Origin: Nemertoderma westbladi
Lineage: Eukaryota > Xenacoelomorpha > Nemertodermatida > Nemertodermatidae
DNA: 59,685 nt
Assembly (NCBI GenBank): GCA_032718475.1
Contig: JAUCBJ010006197.1
Location: forward strand, 1 to 59,685
Direction: 5' to 3'
The stretch's first letter is position 1, and every line of letters starts with the position of its first letter. This document shows, in pieces, positions 45,569 through 56,120 of this stretch. The position numbers and the translations under genes are program-made. The notes under the pieces are model-generated. The model made no database searches, had not been told where the DNA came from, and saw nothing but the letters and a program-made list of their open reading frames with translations.

Positions 45569-47319
45569 AGACTGCAGGTAACGCGTCATTAGGTCCTTTG
45601 GTCGTTAGGTCCCGCGTCATTAGGTCCTGTGAGTGGTCGTTAGGTCCTGCGGCATTAGGTCCTGCGGCGTTAAGTCCTGCGTCATTAGGTCCTGCGACAT
45701 TAGGTCTTCTATAATAGCGTCATTAGGTCCTTTGGTCGTTAGGTCCTGCGTCATTAGGTCCTCTGCGGCTTTGGCGATTGGGGGGTTTCCAGATTTTTCA
45801 GTTTTTTTAATTTTTAATTTCACATTTCATTTTGTCATTTTTCATAGTTATAAGGTTAACGTTATGAGAAATATTTTCGACTAAAACAGGTCGAGCGCAA
45901 CGAGGCTTGTAATGTTCTATGGTGACGACATAGTGTCATCTTTAGTTCATCGTCAGTCTACGTTATGAAATATATTTTCGGATAAAACAGGACGAGCGCA
46001 ACGAGGCTTGTAATGTTCTATGGTGACGAGTACTGCGTCCCTAAACCATTCTCCTAAACCAATTGACTAGCACAGTTCCCATGAGCACTGCTCATACGAC
46101 CTACAAAAATAGTTCACATAAATAGAAAAAAGTTCCCCCTCCCTCCCGCTCCCAAATAAACGCCCACTCAAAACTTGATTCAAATAGCCGCACTACTTTT
46201 ATCTTCAACATTACTAACACATATTTTCACATATGTTCAACAACATTAACATATGATAACACAAAACACAACACTATAAAGAATGAATAAATGATTAAAG
46301 TAAAAATTAGAACGATTTTGAATGGTACCGGTATACAAAAATAACTCAGTTAAGTAGTTCTTTCAAGTTCACGGTTAAGTAGTAATCCAACAATAAGAAC
46401 TGGATCCTTACAGCAATGATTTCCCTGCGACTAACTTTTCCATTCGATCAAGGTATGGATACAGTAGCTGGGGTATTAGGATTGGAATAATGTTGTCTGC
46501 CATGTGGTCCAATTTAGAAGCAAGATCATCCCTCGCCAACTTTATTTCGCGATCAATTCCTAGATAACTTGGTCGCTTTGGTTGGGCTACATGCCAACCA
46601 ATAATTTACGTCCCCGAATTGCGCAGTTGTGAATAATTTGTTGAACAACAAACAGGAACTCCCCTAAATCAGGATGTTTGTGATGGAAATGCGTTCGCAG
46701 AGCATTATGATAACCTTCCGCATGGTTGGTCGTTCGTGGTCCATTATTGTCGTAATCTGGTAATGGTTCCATATTTCTAACATATCAGGGCGCAGCCACC
46801 GCACAAAGTAGTCAATGAAAACACGTAATTGTATATCGCCGGGTGGTCCTACAACTGGTACATCTGTCTTTAATTGCTCGAAGACATGAAGCACTAAGGG
46901 GACAGGAACCATACAAAGAGCTACAACCCTTCAAATCCACCTCTTTACTGCAGGGTTGTCACGGTAGGCTGTTCTCAGGCCCAACCTACCGTTTATACCG
47001 ACCTACCCTTTCTACTACCGGTACCTACAATATTGCCATATACCTTGTATACCAGTATACAGTGGCCTACCGGACACCGGTACCTGTCCTGCTGTCAGCC
47101 TGTTCACTGTACAGTAGTGGAATACAGGACCTAACGACGCAGGCAGGCAGGACCTAACGACGCTCCACAGGACCTAACGTCGCACGATATGACACAACAG
47201 GACCTAATGACGCAGGACCTAATGTCGCAGGACCTAATGCCTCAGGACCTAACGACGCAGGACCTAACGACGCAGGACCTAACGACCAAAGGACCCAACG
47301 ACGCGGAACCAGACTGCAG
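45569..47319. mobile_element. MULE-like element 1: TIRs made of a 15-bp minisatellite, with TSD
   Basis: AGACTGCAG at 45,569-45,577 and 47,311-47,319 is a 9-bp target duplication (10 bp if the shared preceding C is counted). The ends GGTAACGCGTCATTAGGTCC and, inverted, GGTTCCGCGTCGTTGGGTCC match. Inward, each terminus is a roughly 190-bp array of GCGTCATTAGGTCCT units (left 45,583-45,768) or the inverse AGGACCTAACGACGC (right 47,117-47,304). The 1.35-kb interior holds a 70-bp direct duplication (45,859-45,928 and 45,960-46,029) and a decayed transposase on the minus strand. Transposase motifs and TSD length both point to the Mutator superfamily. Confidence 0.82.
46408..46912 (-). pseudogene. 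MULE transposase, C-terminal part, two frameshifts
   Basis: Three minus-strand frames join end to end. 46,912 to about 46,760 reads VFEQLKTDVPVV...FIDYFVRWLRPDMLEIWNHYQ. 46,772-46,587 reads NNGPRTTNHAEGYHNALRTH then HPDLGEFLFVVQQIIHN and AIRGRKLL. About 46,600-46,408 reads IIGWHVAQPKRPSYLGIDRE and ends at TAA. W-x-x-Y followed by RTTNHAEGYHNAL and a HPxLxxF helix is the pattern after the catalytic core in animal MULE transposases. The catalytic DDE region itself is not seen. Not functional. Confidence 0.7.
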
Positions 47320-48355
47320 ACCACCAGACCACGGTACTCAGTACTCCACAACCTATTGTCTGATTGTATATACTGATGTACAGATGTAGGCCTACCGGTA
47401 CCGTATGCCGTACCTGCCTACCTCCTACTGTCCTACCGGCAACCGGTCTGCCGGTGTGTCAATCAATCAATCAATGGAGCTCAAAGAGCTCGTTTATTTC
47501 TTTATCATATTCATATATATGTGTATGTATAGGCCTATATCTGTATATCAGTATATATATACAGTCTGACAGTACAGCAGTGTCTGAGTGTATCACGTGA
47601 AACGTTCATTTAGCAATTTGAATTTGTTTTAATTTTATTATAATTACTGAATTATTGCAGTATTGTATGCAATGTATCAATGTATGGTACCGGTATTGAT
47701 TTATTTTCATATTTATAGGGCCTATGGCAAATGGCAGAATGGTGAATGCGGCAGTACTGCAGTAGCATAGCTAGTTTTGCCTTCATCAGTTCATTTGTCA
47801 TTTTTACGTGACTCCGTGATAATCAGATAATGTAATTGTATAGTTTTGGTTTTATGCTGCAAATTTTCATATATACACATTGCTGGCAGGCTGGCTGATC
47901 TGTTTTGCTGTTATTTCAGTGTTCAGGCAGTCAGGTGTGTCGCATATTTTTTTTTTCAGGTATGTCGGTAAATTTAAGGCAGTAAGTCAGCAGTCCTGCT
48001 CCTGCAGTCTGCTGCCCTGACAGGCTGGTCTGCAATCTGGGACTGTGGGATATGCTGATATTGCTCAACAGCTCAAGGCCTACACAACACAGCAGTACTG
48101 TACAGGTACACGTACAGCCTGACAGCTGTCAGGCTGGTGGCTGGGGCACGCACCTGCCCGCAATGAAATACACTGCAGGCAGGCAGCACTGACAGACTGA
48201 ATTGACAGATTGAATGCTAGAATGATTCACCGATACAGTACTGCAGTAGGCCTACAGCAGTAGGCTGGACGCTGAACCCTGGATGCACAGGCTGCCACTG
48301 CCAGACAGCTGGACAGCCAGAGTGCTAGTATTAGGCAGTTAGACCCACTCCTGTA
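47320..48355. other. Intergenic, palindrome-rich
   Basis: Dense CAGGCTG, CTGCAGTACTGCAGTAC and TACCGGTA motifs and a short (AATC)n at 47,460-47,475. No gene. Confidence 0.45.
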
Positions 48356-48951
48356 TGGAATCCATCCAAAAAGTGCGCCAGATAGTGGATAGCGCGCCAA
48401 CCAATTTTTATGCGCGCCGCGCGCCGATGCAATTTGCAATTTCAAAGCAAACACCGTGCCAACGATATTTTCAAACGCACCGCGCATTGAAACTATTTTG
48501 AAGAGCGCCGCGCCAATGTAATTTCAAATTTGAAGGAGTGTAACCAGTCTGCCAATGTCAGTAACTCCGTACTGCTGTACCTGCCCCAGGCTGCCAGGTG
48601 CCAGGGACAGGCAGACAGAAGACAGGCTGACAGGTACAGCAGTATGGCATATGGTTATGGTTACTGCTGATCAGGGACGGTCCCTGTTCAGCAGTAACCA
48701 TACCGGTAACCATATGCCATACAACATAAAAAAGAAAGGTGAGCGAAGCGAGCCGAAATTTTTAAACAGCTAATGCAATAAGGCACTTCGGTGATTGTTA
48801 AACCAACAAATCGGAGCCGGTTTTTATTTTTGGGAGCGCCACGCACCAAAGCCGGCGCGCTTTACGATTTTTGAGCGCGCCATGCACCACATTGGCGCAC
48901 TTTTATTGTAAAGCGCGCCGGATTAATCCGGCGCAAAGTGTATGGATTCCA
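48356..48951. mobile_element. Foldback-like element with TGGAATCCAT ends and GCGCGCC clusters
   Basis: TGGAATCCAT (48,356-48,365) and its inverse ATGGATTCCA (48,942-48,951) bound 596 bp. Both arms are studded with GCGCGCC/GGCGCGC motifs separated by AATTT-rich pieces (48,380-48,520 and 48,835-48,935). One is the 20-bp perfect palindrome GCGCCGGATTAATCCGGCGC at 48,915-48,934. The centre contains an 81-bp hairpin (separate entry). No TSD or transposase was identified. Confidence 0.5.
48642..48722. repeat. 81-bp near-perfect hairpin
   Basis: GTATGGCATATGGTT then ATGGTTACTGCTGATCAGGGAC is mirrored on the other side of a one-base centre (CAGGGAC-G-GTCCCTG). The right arm has a 6-base insertion (ACCGGT) and one mismatch. 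Stem length is about 37 bp with essentially no loop. Confidence 0.85.
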
Positions 48952-49476
48952 GTCTGGGGCCCACTGTATTGGTGTATTGTCTATATTATATGTTGCCTAT
49001 TTGGATTTGGTTTATTATTTCTGTATTTTGGATAGGGTCACTTAATTGATCATTAACTTAACATACTGCCTAAATACAGTCTGCTGGTCTGAGCTGATAG
49101 TCAGATAGTAGGTAGGCCTATGTCTGTATGTTTATGTTTCCATAAATAGGCCTACAGACTACAGCTACAGTGGGATGCAGGGATGGGAATATGTATGGCG
49201 GTGGGTGTTTCCTGTTTGTGTATTGTGCTGTTGTGTATAAGTCAGTAAGTTGGGTTGAAGTTTGGGTAGCTGTGTGTGTAGGCCTAGGTGGTTGTTGGGA
49301 TTGGGTGGATGCTGGGATGTTTTGTAAAGATGGTTGTTTAGTTTGGTTTAGTTTAGTTTAATACGCCAAATTCAATTCAAATTAATATATACCGGTACTG
49401 CACAATAAAATATTATATAACACAATGCAGCATTAGCAATGTACTGGAAAATCTATAGGCCTAAGAATTCTAAGAA
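48952..49476. other. Intergenic, nothing recognised
   Basis: Several TAGGCCTA motifs and a short TTTAG repeat (GTTTAGTTTGGTTTAGTTTA at 49,336). No gene. Confidence 0.4.
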
Positions 49477-51564
49477 GTCAGCATTGGTTCCCCGGCTTTA
49501 GATCCTAGAGCACCTTAGATCCTGAACGAACTTAGATCTTGGGTGAACATAGATCCTTCCCACGTCCCATACGAACTTAGATCCTTCCCATACGAACTTT
49601 GATCCTTCCCATACGAACTTTGATTCTTCCCATACGAACTTAGATCCTTCCCATGGGAACTTAGATCCTCAATATACGAACTTATCCCACCTTGCCTGCA
49701 TATATTGCTGTACCATACAGCTGTAGCTGTGTTAATGTGAAATGTCATTCCCATAGGCCAGCAGACCTTACTGTAGGCCTAAATATTATCACACTTGAAG
49801 GGACGCGAACTTAGATCCCACCACCAATAAATTGCAATGAATTAGCTATTAATTGGCAAATTATAGTTTGTTGGTGCTTAATGAAAATATGCTTAATGAA
49901 ACATAACATAGTACAATAACAATATACACTATAGGGTAAACTGGGGTGAAGTGAGCTAGGGGTAAAGTGAGCTATTTTTTAATTTATTTTTTTAAATATA
50001 GAAATTTGTATTATTTCCATTCTCTAAAATCATTATAATGTCTATAAATATCCTAGCTTTGATCTAATGTACAAAATAACTTACGACAGTTTGAAATTTC
50101 GAAGCAATTAAATTTTTTACAAAATATGAAAAAAAAAGTTGAAAATTCATGCATACAAACTTTTTGGTTATTGATTTTAAAATACAAAATAATAAACAAC
50201 GATTTAAGGTAGAGTGTTGTCATTACCGCAAATAATGGTAAATTCGTGATACTTGAGATATCCCGTGCAATTTTTGTCATTCGACAACTAGTTATTTACT
50301 TACTTAATTAATTAATTTGGTTCACTTTACCCCTTAAATATATTGGCAATGGGGTAAAGTGAGCTATTGAAATTTTGATGCTGTTTATGTTTTAGAAAAT
50401 TTTATATTTCATTATTATCTCTTAATTTGCACCAGAATGTTGGTTGGATGTCGGGTAGGCCCTAACTCTAGGTTTTACCTGTCAGGTCAGGCCCGAGGTC
50501 GGTCTAATAAATAAACGTCTTAGGCCTGCAGATTAGTACCAGTAGTGCTACAATTTCCACTACTAGGCCTACTGTATTCAGGTTTATTGTTTGTTTGTTG
50601 GTTATTTAGATTTATAATAGGGCCTAATAATTTTGTAATGTTATATAATTCATAATTCGTTGGCCTATAGCTGTATAGCCTACTGTATGTTTATCTATTT
50701 TTTAAAAACATAAAAAATGGTTCACTTTACCCCCAGAAAATTACTAAATGGGGAAAAATGGTTTTAGACCTCATTTTCGAGGGAAGCTCACTTTGCCTCA
50801 TGAGTGGGGTAAAGTGAGCTATTCGAAATGTCAAAAAAAATAAATAATCTGCCTATTTAATAGGCAAATTATCTCTTGATTTTTTAATAAGGCAATCACT
50901 GATTGGGGTTAAATGGTTTTGCAAATGATTTTAGAGCTAGCTCACTTTGCCCCATGAGTGGGGTAAATTGAGCTACTTGTGTGCTCTAAACAAAAGGTAT
51001 AATTTGACTATTTAATAGGGCCTAGGCAAATTATGTTATAATTTTTGTGAGATTGTTTAGAGCAATAATGTAGTGCACAAAGGAATACATTGGTATTTCC
51101 TCAATGAGAAAGTAACTATTTTTAAAACACGAAAAACTACAAAAGTAGCTCACTTCACCCCAGTTTACCCTAATATCAATAGAACGCGGCGAACGCACAG
51201 TACACAACACATGGGATCTAACTTCGCTTCTCCTCTAGCGCACGTGCTAAGGACTGAAGAACAGAAGGAATTTGTATAAATTGGGATCTAAGTCAACCTA
51301 AGATCTAAGTTCTCTTTGCTTTCAACGTGGGATCTAAGTTCGCTTCTCAACTAGCATGATGATTACCAAAGGCTTTTAATAGCATAAATTGGGATCTAAG
51401 TTCACCTAGTTAGGATGTAACAGTCTAATTTCAACGAGGATCAAAGTTCACCCAAATAGGATCTATGTTCACCTGTTAAGATCTAAGTTCACCTAGTTAG
51501 GATGTAAGTTCACCCAGATAGGACCTAAGTTCGGAAAGATCTAAGTTCGTTTTACCGTCAGCAT
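49477..51564. mobile_element. MULE-like element 2: TIRs of a ~21-bp minisatellite, with TSD
   Basis: GTCAGCAT at 49,477-49,484 and 51,557-51,564 is the target duplication (8 bp, or 9 with one mismatch). The left end GGTTCCCCGGCTTTAGATCC resembles MULE element 1 (GGTTCC...GGTCC), and the inverted right end reads GGTAAAACGAACTTAGATC. Inward lie degenerate arrays of CGAACTTAGATCCTTCCCATA (left, to about 49,685) and, inverted, GGATCTAAGTTCACC types (right, 51,205-51,550). Without the nested element (49,934-51,170) it would be about 835 bp. No transposase is present, so it is non-autonomous. The superfamily is inferred from likeness to element 1. Confidence 0.7.
49934..51170. mobile_element. TA-flanked DNA element with perfect 25-bp TIRs (Tc1/mariner-type, non-autonomous)
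   Basis: GGGTAAACTGGGGTGAAGTG..(49,934-49,958) is perfectly inverted at 51,146-51,170. TA sits on each side (49,932-49,933 and 51,171-51,172), the classic Tc1/mariner target duplication. The interior has no transposase. It repeats variants of GGGGTAAAGTGAGCTA in both orientations at about 49,959, 50,328, 50,352, 50,722, 50,790, 50,812, 50,940 and 50,957, often as back-to-back pairs. It lies inside MULE-like element 2. Confidence 0.82.
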
Positions 51565-52037
51565 CTGCATATTTAAGTACTGTAGCTAAGTTACATACAT
51601 TAAAGGTACCGTACAAACATACTTATTACAAACATAAATAAACACTAGTCTGATGTTGGGGTTCAAAATTATTCGAGGCAGATTGTAAATAAAAAACACA
51701 ATGTTGATAATTTTACATACCGTAGTGCAATAATAAATAATAAACATTAAATAATTAGTTGGCATGTTATGATTAAAAATTATTATGTTAAAAAAAAAAT
51801 CCGAGTCCGAAAAAACTGTTGGCCTACTGTAGGCAACAATATAAAAACAAAAATAAAAAATAATACTGTGCATTTCATATGATAATATTATAAACAAAGA
51901 ACTTCATACTTTAATTACTAAATAAGAAAAAATTGTAATTACAATGATTATTTTATTGTAATTATTTTGTGTTTTATGTTTAATTGTATTATTATTATAT
52001 TTATTATAGTTATTTTATGAAACAATAAAAGTAAAAT
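51565..52037. other. AT-rich intergenic, nothing recognised
   Basis: No feature; the minus-strand 103-aa ORF here is low-complexity Ile/Tyr/Phe. Confidence 0.4.
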
Positions 52038-52320
52038 TTAATATAAGTACCGATGGAATGTATACTGGGCAGTGGTAACTTTTCTAACTATTGAACTAAC
52101 TGGTTTATCACTATAAATATTCATTTTGGACTTCATGGCACTATCACGACGATTTTTAAATAAGTTTACAAAAGGATTACCATGTAAATCTGGAGCATTA
52201 ACGACATTCTCATCCAAAACCAACATGTTCCATAAGTTTATCACACGCGATGCGAAACTGTTGAGTGTGTTTTAACAGATGTTGACCCGCGGTGTTTCGT
52301 TTGTACAATGTTAGTGATGA
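52038..52320 (-). pseudogene. Fossil LINE RT C-terminus
   Basis: The minus-strand frame reads NSFASRVINLWNMLVLDENV then VNAPDLHGNPFVNLFKNRRD. This matches the FxxRVxxxWNxLPxxVVxAxSVxxFKxxLD block that ends many Jockey/CR1-like LINE ORFs. A preceding piece in another frame (SLTLYKRNTAGQHLLKHTQ) fits the usual segment before it, so there is one frameshift. Confidence 0.55.
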
Positions 52321-52600
52321 ACCTCTTGTAGAATAAAAAATATGAGTGACGCTGGCTTCTGAGTTTAAAAAAAGTCACTAAAGTCTACGTTTTCAAGCTT
52401 GTGATCAAACTTATATGTTGATTGTTGATATCATGTCCGCTCTAGCTAAACGTTTAAAGGCACTGCTCTCCTACCCTCGTCTAGACTAAACTCATCTTTC
52501 CCCTATCAATTTATTTATCAAGTGTCGTTACTGTAAATGTAGTCAGTCAGTCTGTAGTATAGTACCTAACCTACCGTAGTAAGTTTTTTTATAGGTCCTA

Positions 52601-52638
52601 CTAGAAAGCCTGTGGCCCTTCGGGCCACAGCTTTCTAG
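52601..52638. repeat. Compact hairpin with TTCG tetraloop
   Basis: CTAGAAAGC-CTGTGGCCC, loop TTCG, then GGGCCACAGCTTTCTAG. This is a 17-bp stem with one bulged C and an exceptionally stable tetraloop type. The surroundings are unstructured. Confidence 0.85.
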
Positions 52639-52735
52639 TGCACGTGCATATGATATATGAATATGTGTGGGAGATTTGAGAACTGCATATGGAACAGACA
52701 CCATCATTAAATAAAACACCACCCCCATAAGAGAT

Positions 52736-54024
52736 AACTGTCAAGTTTCAACTTTAGGCAGATTGTAAATAACAAAATTTCCAGAAAATGATCACTTTCA
52801 GATCCACCCTCTACCTGCGGACTGGTGAAATGCAGACGGCGCTGCAGTTTGGTAAAGATGGGGTTTATGGTGAAGTAAAATGCCTGCCTTTCAAGTTTCA
52901 GCTTAAACAGATTGTAAATAACAAAATTGATGTAGATGTTCACATTCAGACATTTCACCCTCTAGCGGTAGACTGAAGAACTGTGGACGACTCTGGGACT
53001 CCGTAAAGATACAGAATATGCTGTAGTAGATTCCTGCCAAGTTCCAGCTCAATAGGATTAAAAGGAACCAAATAGGATGAGGTGTTCACTATCAGATATG
53101 TCGCCCTCTAGCGGCAGATGGGGGGACTGTATACAACTCTGTGACTCCGTAAAGGTACAGCCTATGCTGTAGTAGATGCCTACCAAGTTTCAGTCTAAAC
53201 CGTTAGTAAATAACAAAGTTGGAGAAGATGTTAACTTTCAGACATTTCACCCTCTAGCGGTAGACTGGGGAAGTGAATAGGATTCTGCAACCCCGTAAAG
53301 ATACAGCCTATGATGTAGTAGATACTAACCAAGTTTCAGCTCAAAATGATTAAAAAGAACCAAATGGGATGAGGTGTTCACTATCAGATATGTCGCCCTC
53401 TAGCGGCAGATGGGGGGACTGTATACAACTCTGTAACTCCGTAAAGGTACAGCCTATGCTGTAGTAGATGCCTACCAAGTTTCAGTCTAAACCGTTAGTA
53501 AATAACAAAGTTGGAGAAGATGTTAACTTTCAGACAATTCACCCTCTAGCGGCTGACTGTGGAACTGTAGACGACTCTACTACTCCGCAAAGATATAGCC
53601 TATGCTATAGTAGATGCCTACCAAGTTTCAGTCTAAAAGGATTGTAAATAACAAAGTTGGAGGAGATGTTAACTTTCATACATTTCGCCCTCTAGCGGCA
53701 GACGCGGGTAATGTAGACAACTCTGCGCGACTCAGTAAAGATATAGCCTATGCTGTAGTAGATGCCTACCAAGTTCAGTCTAAATGGATTATAAATAACA
53801 AAGTTGGAGAAGATGTTAACTCTCAGACATTTAGCCCTCTAACGGTAGACTGGGGAACTGTGGACAACTCAGTGACTCCGGAAATATACAGCCTTTGCTG
53901 CAGTATATAGCTACCAAGTTTCAGCTCAAAAGCATTAAAAACAACCCAATGAGATCAGGTTTTCACTATCGGACAATTCGCCCTCTAGCGGCAGATGGGG
54001 GAACTTCAGACGGCTCTGAGTATT
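52736..54024. repeat. 146-bp satellite, nine units in 292-bp dimers, CTCF-like core
   Basis: The landmark CCCTCTAGCGG or its variants occurs at 52,807, 52,958, 53,104, 53,250, 53,396, 53,542, 53,688, 53,835 and 53,981, a spacing of 146-147 (151 at the edge). Monomers alternate: one type has TCGCCCTCTAGCGGCAGA (53,102, 53,394, 53,686 and 53,979, every 292 bp). The other has TTCACCCTCTAGCGGTAGAC. Shared parts are CCTACCAAGTTTCAG, TAAATAACAAAGTTGGAGA and CTCCGTAAAGATACAGCCTA. A short ORF at 53,614-53,910 is a by-product. Confidence 0.92.
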
Positions 54025-54028
54025 ACGT

Positions 54029-54065
54029 TGCAACGAGTTAGGGCGAGACCTATCTAACGAGCTAT
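54029..54065 (-). repeat. Lone, inverted remnant of the 34-bp satellite
   Basis: The minus strand reads ATAGCTCGTTAGA, nine bases, CCCTAACTCGTTGCA, the same blocks and spacing as the monomer at 18-23.8 kb. It abuts the end of the 146-bp satellite. Confidence 0.55.
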
Positions 54066-54069
54066 AGTA

Positions 54070-55639
54070 AGCGAGATTTCATCGAGATTAGATGTATAAT
54101 ATTAGATAAAATAATAATACAGTAAGTATAGGCCTACAGAAATAATTATTTTACTTTTAATATTCATAACAGTAAAACAAAAATGTTATAAACCTCTCCT
54201 TCCATGCAGCCAATGATTGAGAAAGCAGAATTACTCTTGAGCAATTCGCAACAGACAACCCAAACCCACCCCAATCAACACTCCAGCCTGCTTGCTCCTT
54301 ATCTGTGCCCAGCCAGCTAGCTGCGATTTCAATAATTACCTTAACGTTGCTATGATACAGAAAAAAATCCTTCCCTATTCACTACAGCACTATAAGAATA
54401 GGCCAATTCGATCGTGCTTGGCGAATATGACATATTTATACACTATTTGATTTTTAATCAATAAATAATCATACATATTTATATTAAACACTCGAATAAA
54501 ATAAATACTTTGTGAGAATGGGACACGGCGAATCTACTCATGTTAATTTTATACCAGATGGGATAAATGTTACCACTCTAAATAATTAATTACCGATAGA
54601 AGAACCGAAATAATTCGATACATTTCGCCCGAACGAACACAAAATACGCATTCACGCAAGCAAACGCGTAAAATTAGCCTCGAGATTGCGATAGTTTACG
54701 TGCTCAGGACGAGAGCTTTCGATCGATGTATCATTTGCTCAGATTGGTGCATGTGTGTCGGAGCGTATAGCTTGGACAGACTCACAGACAGACAGAGGAT
54801 ATTTATATATATAGATAATTACTGAATATAGGTTTATTATATTTATTTATATTAATTTTATTATATTTATTATATAGGTATAGATTTATTTAGGATTTTA
54901 ATTATTGTATTTGTATTATAGACGGTACTACAAAAATACTATACTATACATACAGTTATATACCGGTATTAGGCTCCATCTGTCGGTATATATATGTACA
55001 TTTTGCAGTACTACGAATTTTGTCATTAGTTTCTGGTAATGATTTTTCAAATGGGCAAAACTAACAGACTGAAAGAACATCAATAATTGTCGATGTCTAG
55101 TTGTATCATATCAACATTGTGTTGAAGTTGAATAATATCATTAACTGAACTAGTTGGCTTCCACGTTCAATAATTTAAAATTATGATAATGTATGGGCCT
55201 ACCATTAATATTGTTATTTTGATATTGCTCCAATTGTTTCCTATCCGTGAAGTGGGTAAGTTTACACTAAATATTTGCATTAACTAGTTACCGCTACTGT
55301 ACTGCACTGGTACTGGTATATAAAGTATTTTAGTTTTATATTTAAAATTAAGTCTTATAAAATGTTTCACTAAATTTTCTATTAATTTTCGATAAAAGTA
55401 GAAGACCTACTGTTCGAAAGAAGACGATAATTTTTATATATTTTCTCCGTTATCATAATGCGATATAGGACCATCCCAACACCAAGACAAAGCGATCTAT
55501 ATCTACAAGGCGTTGGCCATGGAATCGTGCACGACTAGAAGATGACTGAAGGCTGAATTTTCAGATAAAAAGCTTTAAAAATTATATAAAATAATAACGG
55601 GAGAGTTCAAGAAATTAGGAAATTCTCATTTACTGCACT
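54070..55639. other. Intergenic, nothing recognised
   Basis: AT-rich; no gene or known repeat. Confidence 0.45.
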
Positions 55640-56120
55640 CAAGGAGTCTAGAGGCATAATTATTTTTATTCTTAAATTGTTACTTTTTCGCTCGAGTATA
55701 TGCCCCAAAATCGGGAGAATAAGTAACCCATTGGATTGCGTTGATTTTACTTTTTTCCCGGTGAAAAAAAGTGAATTAAAATATTTTTGGTGGAATTTCT
55801 TAAATTGTATTACATGTTTTCAAAGAACATCAACGTAGAAACGGTTTGCACGTAATTTGAGCAAAATCCGTTCACGCTCTCAAAAGTTATTGCAAATGTC
55901 TGCGCGGCGTACTCCAAAACGGAACTCAATATCCAATATTGGTTTATGTATATAGTCTCTGTAGCGCCTCTGTAGTTACGAATAAATGTTCTAGAACACT
56001 AAATTATTTAACATTGAGTAAGGCAGCATCAGGAGTTGAAGAGTACAATAATTTGAATCGCAGTAACTTAACTATGGAAGCAATATAATAAAATACTACA
56101 GTTTAATTTATTTTGTAACA
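55640..56120. repeat. Second copy of the 1.0-1.7 kb repeat family
   Basis: Shares TTCTTAAATTGTTACTTTTT, CCAAAATCGGGAGAA, AACGGAACTCAATATCCAAT, GTTCTAGAACACTAAATTAT (near match) and CAGCATCAGGAGTTGAAGAG with 991-1700. The hairpin arm is in opposite orientation. Confidence 0.6.

Noticed and set aside
52601-52638. Rho-independent terminator
   Set aside because: The hairpin shape fits, but this is animal DNA and no T tract follows.
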